Program-made: the position numbers and the translations under genes
Source of the DNA: Archaeoglobus sp.
GTDB lineage: Archaea > Halobacteriota > Archaeoglobi > Archaeoglobales > Archaeoglobaceae
Length of the DNA stretch: 64,000 nucleotides
Direction of reading: 5' to 3'
Assembly (NCBI GenBank): GCA_017656505.1
Contig: JACDNU010000004.1
Span: 30,024-94,023, forward strand
Notes under the pieces: generated by a model
What the model saw: only the letters and a program-made list of their open reading frames with translations
Database searches by the model: none
What the model was told of the DNA's origin: nothing
Part shown: positions 34,238-42,189 of the stretch, piece after piece
How the letters are laid out: the number at the start of each line of letters is the position of its first letter
Position numbering within the stretch: the stretch's first letter is position 1

Positions 34238-34672
34238 ATGGTTAAAAAGAGTTTAAGAAAAGGAGAAAGAAAAAGAGAACTGAGAAATGATGAATCGGGA
34301 CAGGTTCTAATTCTTTTCTCGCTCATAGTTGCAACTCTAATCGCATCTCTTGCAATCCTTCACGCTCAAAATCTTATTGCTGGGGTAGAGAGCTCCAGAG
34401 CATTTCTAAGCTTTCCCAAGGATGATATAAGGAATTTAAAGGTTATAGCACGGTTGGATTTTCAGCATCTAGATTGTGATGCTGAAGAGAAGCTGATTGA
34501 CCAAATTAAATTGCTCTACGCCAGCAAAGGGACTTATGTGGATTTCGAAACGATATCTAGCCATCATTACCAACTCGTTTACAGCAACAGCGAGGTATAC
34601 TTTACCGAGTCGCTCTATGTTGAAGATGAGGATATTTGGTTGCCCTCAGGTGGTGGAGGAGGTGCATCGTGA
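34238..34672 (+). CDS. Surface operon protein 3: small pilin-like protein
   Basis: Read from the ATG at 34238, with GAGAGGTG just upstream. The 144-residue product has a very basic cytoplasmic leader (VKKSLRKGERKRELR), then NDESGQVLILFSLIVATLIA, a Gly-preceded hydrophobic helix, then a short soluble domain of about 95 residues ending in a glycine run (SGGGGGAS). It overlaps the next gene in a TGATG stop-start arrangement at 34670-34674, which suggests translational coupling. Function unknown; the helix and position group it with the other pilin-like proteins. Confidence 0.68.
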   Translation: MVKKSLRKGERKRELRNDESGQVLILFSLIVATLIASLAILHAQNLIAGVESSRAFLSFPKDDIRNLKVIARLDFQHLDCDAEEKLIDQIKLLYASKGTYVDFETISSHHYQLVYSNSEVYFTESLYVEDEDIWLPSGGGGGAS

Positions 34673-37524
34673 TGAATTGTAAGTTTAGCGGTAGGAAAAT
34701 TTGTATGGAAAGTTTGAATGGATTTTTGGAAGATGAAAAGGGAGTCTCTCCACTTTTAGAGTATCTGATGCTGGTAACGATAGCTTCGGTTTTCGTTCTC
34801 TTACTTGGACTCTATCTCAATTCCGTTTTTGCAGATTCTGTGACAAAAACAGTTCTTGAGAACCAGCTGTCTGATGTTGGAGCAGAGATCAGCGCGCAGA
34901 TGGTTGATATGTATCTGCTTTACCCTTCCGATGGACAGTTTTCTGCAAAGATTTACATGCCTGAAAAGGTTGGGGACTATGAGATAATCAGCACTTTTGA
35001 AAACATAGGTGGAAAGCCGTATTTAGTAATTCAATCCGAAACTGGGGAAATCAAGAAATACGTCGGTCTGGGGAATCTACCTCTCGATTTCTCTCTCAAC
35101 GGGTCGACTCATAGCATGCAAGAAGATAAAAACATAACCTATTCAACTGAAAATTACATCTATCCCACGGCTATAATTATCGCCGGACCGACTTTGATAA
35201 AGAGTGGTATGCAAGTTGAATTTGATCCAAGATTCTCCAAGACCGATGATGGGTATTTTGAATACCAAATTGATTTTGGAGATGGAAACGTCACTCCAAG
35301 ACTGGTTTATGATGACTTCAATGATACGGTTCTCCACACCTATTATACCTCCTCAGAAACGAATTACACGGCAACACTCCAGATTTGGGACAGACTTGGT
35401 TACACAGCAAATGATTCTATTAGGATTCATGTCATGCCTAATACTAGCACGCCAAATCCTGAGATGTTCATAGATAAGTTCGTTAGTCCAGGGTATGCAA
35501 ATCTTGGTGATCCTGTGACCATCCATATTTTCATGAGAGGTGAGGGTTTCAGAACCGCTCCTCGATACTTGGATGTAGTTCACGTTATTGATGTCTCGGG
35601 CAGCATGTCTCCGGATTACATGGACTACTACTTTAATGACAGGGATTACGGTTATACACCCTACCATACGTTTTCAGGTACCTTAGGCCCAGAGGTGTGG
35701 GAGGATACTTTTGAAGTTAACCAAACCGGAAGCGATGTTGTTTATGAGGTTGTAGCGTATACGAATGACACCTATGGTTCAGTAAATCACTGGTATAGTT
35801 CCAGTTACTATGATTCAATTCAGCTTTACGTGGAAGGGCCCACGGGATCAGTTGGCAACTCCAATGGAATAATCAATTCTCCGCCAATGTATGGAAAAAG
35901 ATTCACAGTTACGAATCCTCAAATTGGCAATTGGACGATTAAGGTTATTGGACTATTCCCCGATGAATCCCCTTACGATAGAACCGACCTTCATGTAAGA
36001 GTTTATAGATATAACCTAAGCACTCAGTATGAAACGGGTTCCGTTACTCTGGGATGGGGATATGATGTAGAGAACTACTACTTTAATGTGGGATCAGACG
36101 TTTCAAAACTTACGATCAAAACATCGAGCAATAAGAAATATTATCTGAGAATCTACAACCCCAGTGGAGGAATTGTTTACAACGGCGGCTATTCAACGTT
36201 ACATCTCTGGAGCACGGATGATCCCGAGGACGGAACTTGGAGGTTGCGGATTTATAAATATTGGGGGGGTTCAAGAACAGTAAACATCAACATAACCAAA
36301 CAAAACCAAACCAATACCCAGTTGATAAAAACTTGGGATACTGACTACTACTCGTCATCGCAGAAATTGGAATTCAACTTGTCAATACCCTGTGAAGACT
36401 TGAAAATCACCTTCGATAGCACAGCTGTTTCACCAACTTATGCTTGGATAAATGGTTTGGGCTTTACGCTAGATCCAATCGACATCAGTTCTTCCCAGCA
36501 AGAAGTAAGAGCTTCGGATTCTGTTGATCCACAGGGAGATTACAAAATATATATTGTTGACGGATATAGCGAAAGCAACATAAATTACAATGTAGAAACC
36601 AGAATAGGAAAACTGGACGCGGCAAAAATATCTGGTCTGAGCTTCAATGGGGTACTTGCAAATAATGATTCTGTTGGATTGGTAGAGTTCAGCTCAAACT
36701 ATAATGGATATTTTGGAACCCATTCGATCGCTCAGCTCGATAATTACCTAACGAGTGACAAAACCATGGTTAATGGATCTATCTTGGCTCTATTCGGTGC
36801 TGGAGGAACCGGAATGGGTGAAGGCATAAAATTAGCCTACAACGAACTTAAAACCAACGGCACTCCAGGGAGGATTCATGCGATAGTCTTGCTCTCTGAC
36901 GGTGAAGCAAACATTGCTGATGGATGGTGTGGTGGGAATTATTACTACTGTGACGGCTCGAGTTCGTGTGTCGATGAAGCAAAAGATTATGCAAGATGTT
37001 GGGCTAGTATGGCTAAAGCTGATAACATAACGATTTACACAGTCGCTTTGGGTGATGCAGCAGATCCAAACCTTATGGAGGAATTGGCTTCCGGAACCGA
37101 CTACTTCTATCCAGCGGATAGGGCTGATGAGCTCATCAACGCATACATACAAATCGCAACAGAATTAAGGGAAAAGGCTGCCGAGAACATAACCGTTACT
37201 GATGTAATACCGCCAAATGTTGAACTCGATCCAAGCTCTATAGAGATTAAGCTTGGAAGTGGATTAGTAAATAACTTCCAGATAATAGATACGCCTAACG
37301 GAACTGCTCTGCAATGGGAGATTCCACAGATAAATATCTCAGACATTTGGCATGTCTCATTCAGAGTTACCTCAAATACTACAGGCCTGATAGGCCTTGA
37401 TGTTCCGGATGTTAGCAATGTAACATATACACCCTATCCCTTCAGCAGTACAAAAATCTACTATCTGCCGAACGAGACTGTGATATACTCTACCGGTCAG
37501 AGAGCAAGCATGACCCTTGGTTAG
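34672..37524 (+). CDS. Large surface protein with PKD-like and interrupted von Willebrand A domains
   Basis: The 950-residue product is read from the ATG overlapping the previous stop, with GGAGGAGGTG upstream. Residues 20-50 are pilin-like (EDEKGVSPLLEYLMLVTIAS). About 155-265 is PKD-like (FEYQIDFGDG, then ILQ-type strands). The vWA domain starts with VVHVIDVSGSMSP, where D307 begins the MIDAS DxSxS. It resumes only near residue 645 with KLDAAKISGLSFNGVLANND and DSVGLVEFSS, followed by GAGGTGMGEGIKLAYNEL (MIDAS Thr) and IVLLSDGEANI (MIDAS Asp). About 330 inserted residues form repeated beta-sandwich-like segments. Four cysteines sit in WCGGNYYYCDGSSSC and ARCW. A C-terminal beta domain follows. 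Sequons are abundant. A metal-dependent adhesin is likely. Confidence 0.83.
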   Translation: MNCKFSGRKICMESLNGFLEDEKGVSPLLEYLMLVTIASVFVLLLGLYLNSVFADSVTKTVLENQLSDVGAEISAQMVDMYLLYPSDGQFSAKIYMPEKVGDYEIISTFENIGGKPYLVIQSETGEIKKYVGLGNLPLDFSLNGSTHSMQEDKNITYSTENYIYPTAIIIAGPTLIKSGMQVEFDPRFSKTDDGYFEYQIDFGDGNVTPRLVYDDFNDTVLHTYYTSSETNYTATLQIWDRLGYTANDSIRIHVMPNTSTPNPEMFIDKFVSPGYANLGDPVTIHIFMRGEGFRTAPRYLDVVHVIDVSGSMSPDYMDYYFNDRDYGYTPYHTFSGTLGPEVWEDTFEVNQTGSDVVYEVVAYTNDTYGSVNHWYSSSYYDSIQLYVEGPTGSVGNSNGIINSPPMYGKRFTVTNPQIGNWTIKVIGLFPDESPYDRTDLHVRVYRYNLSTQYETGSVTLGWGYDVENYYFNVGSDVSKLTIKTSSNKKYYLRIYNPSGGIVYNGGYSTLHLWSTDDPEDGTWRLRIYKYWGGSRTVNINITKQNQTNTQLIKTWDTDYYSSSQKLEFNLSIPCEDLKITFDSTAVSPTYAWINGLGFTLDPIDISSSQQEVRASDSVDPQGDYKIYIVDGYSESNINYNVETRIGKLDAAKISGLSFNGVLANNDSVGLVEFSSNYNGYFGTHSIAQLDNYLTSDKTMVNGSILALFGAGGTGMGEGIKLAYNELKTNGTPGRIHAIVLLSDGEANIADGWCGGNYYYCDGSSSCVDEAKDYARCWASMAKADNITIYTVALGDAADPNLMEELASGTDYFYPADRADELINAYIQIATELREKAAENITVTDVIPPNVELDPSSIEIKLGSGLVNNFQIIDTPNGTALQWEIPQINISDIWHVSFRVTSNTTGLIGLDVPDVSNVTYTPYPFSSTKIYYLPNETVIYSTGQRASMTLG

Positions 37525-37567
37525 TTGGAAACTGGTAGCTAATTAAGAAAATTTGGTTGGAACTTGG

Positions 37568-38359
37568 ATGAAGAGGAGACAAAAGAAACAAAAACGGGAA
37601 AGTAGGATGGATTCAGGAGTTTCAGAGGTACTCGGTAGTGTAATCATCATTCTGATAATCTCCGCAACCATCGCAATCCTCTTCGCAACCGCATGGCCGA
37701 TAATGGATGGTGTTAGGGGTAACATCAGGGAGGGCGGTATAAAGGATGCCTTCTACAGCTTTAAGGAGATGGTCGACAGAACCCTGGCTGGTGTGGATCC
37801 GGAGATGGCGATAAAGTTCCCACTAAGCGGTGGCAGGCTTTATACGAATTCCTCCACCAAGGTTGTGATAGGAGTCTACCGGTGGAATGCGAGCAACGGT
37901 TCAATGGATCTTGTCTATTCAACACCTGCAAAATACGAGTATGTTGGCAGGATGGTTTATGATTACAATGGCGATTGGAAGTACATTTACGAGCTTGGTG
38001 CCCTAATCAAAGAGCGGGATGGTTATGCAAAGGTTATCTCATCCCCACGAATCACTTATTTAGAAAGAACCCTCGGTCACAGATATCTCAGCCTCCCAAT
38101 TGTAATCGTCGATGGAAACATGTCGTATGGAGGGTCTGGGAGTCCGATGGTTAAGGTGGAAGTGCTGGAAGTCAAAACATACGACTTCTACAACGCAACT
38201 TTGGAATTCTCTGTCGAATCTGAGAACAACTTTGCTTGGTATAACTATCTTAACAGTATTGGGATGAATGTCTCGATCGTTGGAAATCAGGTAACAACCT
38301 TCCAGCGGCATTATGATGAGGTTCATTTTACCTATTATCGGATTCAGGTGGGGTACTGA
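37568..38359 (+). CDS. Surface operon protein 5: pilin-like, GVSEVLG type
   Basis: Read from the ATG at 37568, the product has 263 residues. A basic leader (MKRRQKKQKRESR) precedes MDSGVSEVLGSVIIILIISA, the pilin-like N-terminus seen across euryarchaeal surface proteins. Then comes an ectodomain of about 215 residues with a few sequons (NSS, NAS, NGS, NMS, NAT). The stretch YGGSGSPMVKVEVLEVKTYD resembles the corresponding part of the next protein (YSGSGSVRLDFEKVNTT), so the two are probably paralogues. Its stop overlaps the next start (TGATG). Confidence 0.7.
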   Translation: MKRRQKKQKRESRMDSGVSEVLGSVIIILIISATIAILFATAWPIMDGVRGNIREGGIKDAFYSFKEMVDRTLAGVDPEMAIKFPLSGGRLYTNSSTKVVIGVYRWNASNGSMDLVYSTPAKYEYVGRMVYDYNGDWKYIYELGALIKERDGYAKVISSPRITYLERTLGHRYLSLPIVIVDGNMSYGGSGSPMVKVEVLEVKTYDFYNATLEFSVESENNFAWYNYLNSIGMNVSIVGNQVTTFQRHYDEVHFTYYRIQVGY

Positions 38360-39159
38360 TGAGGGTGGTTAATCCAAAAATTAATTCAAACAAACAAAGA
38401 AAACAAAAGCAAAGCCCGGATGAAAGGGCGGTTTCGGAGGTATTGAGTTACATCTTCGTTTTCGCAATAGTTGTGGCAGTCGTCTCTATAGTTTATCTCC
38501 AAGTCAATCACATCATCGAAGATACCCGTGACAAGATGAAAGTCGAAGGATTGAGGCAGAGCTATAAAAGAGTTCAGAATGTAATTCAGATAACGACTTA
38601 CTCCGATGCACCTTCTCAAACGATCGAATTCGAGCTTCAGGGTGGGTCTCTATACTTGAGGCAAGACCCGACCTTCGTGATTATGGTTGAAAATGACACA
38701 ATACCCGTTTCAACCGGCTCGTTAACCTATGAATTCAAAGACTATGAGATCACCTATGAGAATGGAGGGATCTGGGAAAGCTATTATGGGAACCACAAGA
38801 TGGTTGCGGAGCCAAGAATCTTTATCCACCATCGTAACATCGATAACCAAACGATAATCGTGGTGGTTCTTACGAGGTTAAACGGTTCCTTCTCCTACTC
38901 TGGGTCTGGTTCTGTAAGACTCGATTTTGAGAAAGTAAATACCACAGTTAGTACCTATGAAATAAACGGGAATCTGAGGATTTATTACGGAAATTCAGAG
39001 TATGCCGATATGTGGGAAGACTTCTTCCAAAACATAAAAACCGTAGAAGGAAATGTTGCATCGGTGCAAGTTGACACGATAAACGACTATGCCCAGTTTT
39101 CATTTAACAAGCTGATAATAACTTCCTATGAGGTGCTTGTGAGGAGTATTGCCACCTGA
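38359..39159 (+). CDS. Surface operon protein 6: pilin-like, AVSEVLS type
   Basis: The 266-residue product starts with a basic leader of about 20 residues, then SPDERAVSEVLSYIFVFAIV, a close match to archaeal DERAVSEVLG-type pilin N-termini. A helix (EDTRDKMKVEGLRQSYKRVQ) extends the hydrophobic segment as in pilin stems. The rest is a beta-rich domain with sequons (NDT, NQT, NGS, NTT). Start and stop overlap with the previous gene by one base (TGATG). It is the last gene of the operon and converges on the PAS/GAF sensor gene. Confidence 0.7.
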   Translation: MRVVNPKINSNKQRKQKQSPDERAVSEVLSYIFVFAIVVAVVSIVYLQVNHIIEDTRDKMKVEGLRQSYKRVQNVIQITTYSDAPSQTIEFELQGGSLYLRQDPTFVIMVENDTIPVSTGSLTYEFKDYEITYENGGIWESYYGNHKMVAEPRIFIHHRNIDNQTIIVVVLTRLNGSFSYSGSGSVRLDFEKVNTTVSTYEINGNLRIYYGNSEYADMWEDFFQNIKTVEGNVASVQVDTINDYAQFSFNKLIITSYEVLVRSIAT

Positions 39160-39174
39160 AAGCATTTGGAGGTA

Positions 39175-39300
39175 TCATTTTTTATTATAAGTTTTCCATT
39201 CCCCTCGCAGAAAACTCCTGACTTTCTCGGATTCAAGCCAGCCTTTATCCAATCTTCTTATTAAATCCTCAATATGCTTTATGGATACCATTATATATAA
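39175..39300 (-). pseudogene. Out-of-frame C-terminal end of the PAS/GAF sensor
   Basis: Downstream of the sensor's stop, the next minus-strand frame reads IKHIEDLIRRLDKGWLESEK, then VRSFLRGEWKTYNKK and a TGA ending at 39175. This looks like the lost end of the same protein. Inserting one AT dinucleotide in the TATATATA run at 39292-39299 joins the two frames without a stop (EIIYIMVSIKHIEDLIRRLD). It could be a real inactivating or phase-variable change, or a sequencing error. Confidence 0.65.
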
Positions 39301-41032
39301 TCTCCCGTAGCTCCCCTAGTTCGCCATCTTTTCCCTCCAGCCCTACCTCTATCACCCCTGAAATTCTAGCAAGTGGGTTTCTTATCTCATCTACCAGAAT
39401 CGCATAGTTTTCGATATTCCTTTCAATCTGCTCGAATGCCCTCTTTTTGGATTCATCTAGCTCAATTTTGTTCAAAGCAAAGGCAAGATCGTTTGCAAGG
39501 GTTTGGAGCAAGCTTATCTCTTCTTGGGGAAAAGCTTTTGGAGAATGGATGATTGTAAAACCTACAGTCTTATTATCAGATACCATTGGCAGCAATAAAC
39601 AGTAAAGTTTCTCATCGCAATTAGGGCAAACTGATTTCTTTTTATTGGGTGTGAGCATCATAACTCTATTCCCTTCAGCAAACCCCAAGCGTTTCATACA
39701 TTCGGGTTCTTCTTTTTCAGAGGGTGGCGCATTACCATGAAAGCTCGCGAGTTCAAACCGCTCACCATTTTTTAGCCAAACGCAGACTATGTAATACTCT
39801 TTAAGGGAGGATAGAAGTTTGCATGCCTCGTCTAACAGAAGTTTCGGATTTGTTTCACGAACTATAAGCTGGTTGATGTTATTTACAACACCCAAAATTC
39901 TATACATTCTTTTTGTTTCGGTTATCTCATTGCCTATCGCCATACAGTATCTTTTCCCTTGAAATGTGATCGGGAGTCCGGTGATTATGAAATCTCTCCC
40001 CTCTCTTGAATCCTCAAAAGTTACTATCCTATTCTCACTTAGAACCAAATTGAGAAACTTCATTCTTTTGTCGGCGACTTCTTTGGGAAGAATGTCGTAA
40101 ATGTTCTTTCCTATCGGATTCTCCCCTAAGCTCTTCTGTGCACTCGAATTTGCATCAATAAAAGTTCCATTTTCATCAAGAATTGCAATCAACGCGGGAG
40201 ACATTTCAAAAATCATCCTGTATTTTTCTTCACTCTCCTTTATAATCCGCTCTGTAGCCTTCCTATCTGTTATATCTCTAAAATTCACGACTATTCCTTT
40301 AACAGCGGGATCGTGCAGTAAATTCTGGCCAGTTGCCTCGACCCATACAATTCTCCCTTCTTTATGAACCGTCCTAAACTCTATTGTTTTTGGAACCCCT
40401 GGATTTTCAAGGAGAAATCTCAAATTTTCCAAAACGAATTTGATGTCTTCAGGGTAACCAAATTTAAATACGCTCTCTCCTATGAGCTCTTCTGGCTCAT
40501 ACCCTGCAATCCTTTTTACTGAAGGTGAAATGTATTTTATTGCTCCCGTTTCATCTATAACCATCATTATGTCTATCGAGTTCTCAACCAAAGCCCTGAA
40601 CCACCTATCCTTTTCTCTAAGTTTCTCTTCTACTTTTTTATCTTTGGTGACGTCTCTGGCTATTCCTTGGATCGCTTTGACTTCATTATTCTCGATTATC
40701 GGCCTAAGTTTTACATCTACTAGTATTTCCTTTCCATTGCCCCTCCACAAAAGCTCCGAAATTGAAACTTCAGCTTTGGATCTAATTACCTCCTCTATTT
40801 TCCTGAAAAATTCAGGCAGGTGTCTTTTATCGACGATCTTTTTTAGATTCAAACCTTCTATTTCATCATCTTTATAACCAAGCAGATTTCTAGCGGTTTT
40901 ATTTAACTCCAAAAAATTTCCTTTAGGGTCGATGACAAAAAGAATATCACTCGCATTTTCCCAGAGATATCTGTAACCGTCTTTATCTTCTATCGCTTGA
41001 GCTAACGTCTCGCTCTGGAATTTTTGTACCAT
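39269..41032 (-). CDS. Multi-PAS/GAF signal-transduction protein, frameshifted near its C-terminus
   Basis: The 587-residue product is cytoplasmic, with no membrane helix. PAS domains are at about 20-130 (YLWENASDILFVIDPKGNFL), 145-260 (RWFRALVENSIDIMMVIDET) and 270-380 (MIFEMSPALIAILDENGTFI). A GAF-like domain is at about 395-530, with cysteines in SVCPNCDEKLYC that could bind metal or a cofactor. A short dimerisation helix follows (NYAILVDEIRNPLARISGVI). The H-box position has DEIRNPL without the phosphorylatable His, and no ATPase domain follows, so it is unlikely to be a working histidine kinase. The frame ends early because of a probable 2-base change. It converges on the surface operon. 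Confidence 0.8.
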   Translation of the reverse strand: MVQKFQSETLAQAIEDKDGYRYLWENASDILFVIDPKGNFLELNKTARNLLGYKDDEIEGLNLKKIVDKRHLPEFFRKIEEVIRSKAEVSISELLWRGNGKEILVDVKLRPIIENNEVKAIQGIARDVTKDKKVEEKLREKDRWFRALVENSIDIMMVIDETGAIKYISPSVKRIAGYEPEELIGESVFKFGYPEDIKFVLENLRFLLENPGVPKTIEFRTVHKEGRIVWVEATGQNLLHDPAVKGIVVNFRDITDRKATERIIKESEEKYRMIFEMSPALIAILDENGTFIDANSSAQKSLGENPIGKNIYDILPKEVADKRMKFLNLVLSENRIVTFEDSREGRDFIITGLPITFQGKRYCMAIGNEITETKRMYRILGVVNNINQLIVRETNPKLLLDEACKLLSSLKEYYIVCVWLKNGERFELASFHGNAPPSEKEEPECMKRLGFAEGNRVMMLTPNKKKSVCPNCDEKLYCLLLPMVSDNKTVGFTIIHSPKAFPQEEISLLQTLANDLAFALNKIELDESKKRAFEQIERNIENYAILVDEIRNPLARISGVIEVGLEGKDGELGELREIIYNGIHKAY

Positions 41033-41436
41033 TTGAATTTATGTAATACATAAGCTATAATATCTTTTTGAAAAAATAAATGATGAGATAAAATTTGAGT
41101 ATTGAGATGTATTGAAAGACTTTATTTTATATTTTTCTCAGTAAAATGGAATGGGTGAATAGAGCTTTAGATGTAAAGGCTAGGTCTTTGGAAATCGAGG
41201 GAATTTCTTCCACCATTTGAGGGTTCACTTCATCTTTTTCTCAATTTTGATTTAGGGTGATAAGTCCGCTTTCTAAAGATTCTTAAAAAATACTGCTATT
41301 AGATAGATTATCTGATAAAATAAGAGCTGAGAGAATAGTATTCATTGGCACTTATTACCCAAGAGTATTTTCAATCCTCAAAAAATTTTTTAAACTCTCA
41401 AGTGAAGATTCATTGACTTTTGATGGTAGTGATGAA
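41033..41436. other. 404-base AT-rich intergenic region
   Basis: This gap lies between the divergent sensor and NYN genes. It holds a short plus-strand frame, 41146-41220, reading MEWVNRALDVKARSLEIEGI and ending after SSTI, with no clear ribosome site; it may be a remnant. No tRNA, hairpin or long repeat was seen. AT-rich stretches near 41040-41060 and 41380-41400 could hold the promoters of the flanking genes. Confidence 0.4.
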
Positions 41437-42102
41437 ATGGCACTTAAGAAAAGCATAAGTCTGGGGAAGCTCCAGAAGATAAGGAGCTACATTTCTTCAC
41501 GGAGAACTGACAGAAAAAAGGTAGGTCTCCTAATCGACGGGCCGAACATGCTGAGGAAAGAATTCAACATCAACCTTCATGAGATAAGGGAGATCATTAA
41601 CGAGTATGGGGATATAAAGGTTGCGAGAGTTTTTCTGAATCAGTATGCAGGAGATAAGCTTGTTGAGGCAATAGAGAACCAGGGTTTCGAGCCGATTATA
41701 ACTTCGGGCGATGTGGACGTGAGGATGGCGGTCGAAGCGATGGAGCTGATTTATAATGAGTCAATCGACGCTCTTGCCTTGGTGACGAGGGATGCCGATT
41801 TTAAGGCAGTTCTCAAAAAGGCGATGGAGATGGGGAAAGAGACGATAATAATCGGAGCTGAACCCGGTTTTTCTGCAGCTTTGAAAAACTCTGCTGACAT
41901 TGCGATTGTTTTGAATCAAGAGGACTTCGAGGAAGTTGATGAGAGTGGAAGGCTGGACGTTGAGGATGAGGTTGAGGTTGTTAAGTTAAATCCTACGTCA
42001 AATCAGCTAAAACCTAGTGTTGAAACCCTAAAACTCCAGGAGGGCAAGTTTGAAAAGTTTGGAAAACTTGAATCATCGAAAGGAGATCTTGCCGAGAAAT
42101 AA
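41437..42102 (+). CDS. NYN-domain (LabA/DUF88-like) predicted nuclease
   Basis: Read from the ATG at 41437, the product has 221 residues. The NYN (PIN-like) domain has its acidic residues in KVGLLIDGPNMLRKEFNI, ITSGDVDVRMAVEAMELIYN and DALALVTRDADFKAVLKKAM, followed by GKETIIIGAEPGFSAALKNS. These match an archaeal family of uncharacterised NYN proteins (TIGR00288, from memory). The C-terminal 60 residues are acidic and probably disordered (EEVDESGRLDVEDEVEVVKL). A role in RNA processing or decay is plausible from the fold; no partner is evident. Confidence 0.8.
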   Translation: MALKKSISLGKLQKIRSYISSRRTDRKKVGLLIDGPNMLRKEFNINLHEIREIINEYGDIKVARVFLNQYAGDKLVEAIENQGFEPIITSGDVDVRMAVEAMELIYNESIDALALVTRDADFKAVLKKAMEMGKETIIIGAEPGFSAALKNSADIAIVLNQEDFEEVDESGRLDVEDEVEVVKLNPTSNQLKPSVETLKLQEGKFEKFGKLESSKGDLAEK

Positions 42103-42189
42103 GAGAAATAAGATTGGTAACTAGAGTGAGATTAGAACCAAAACTGGAATCGAAAATTTTATTCTTGATTTTCGAATGATATCCAAATT

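Noticed and set aside
39269-41032. Functional histidine kinase
   Set aside because: No His at the H-box position and no ATPase domain, even when the frameshift is repaired.
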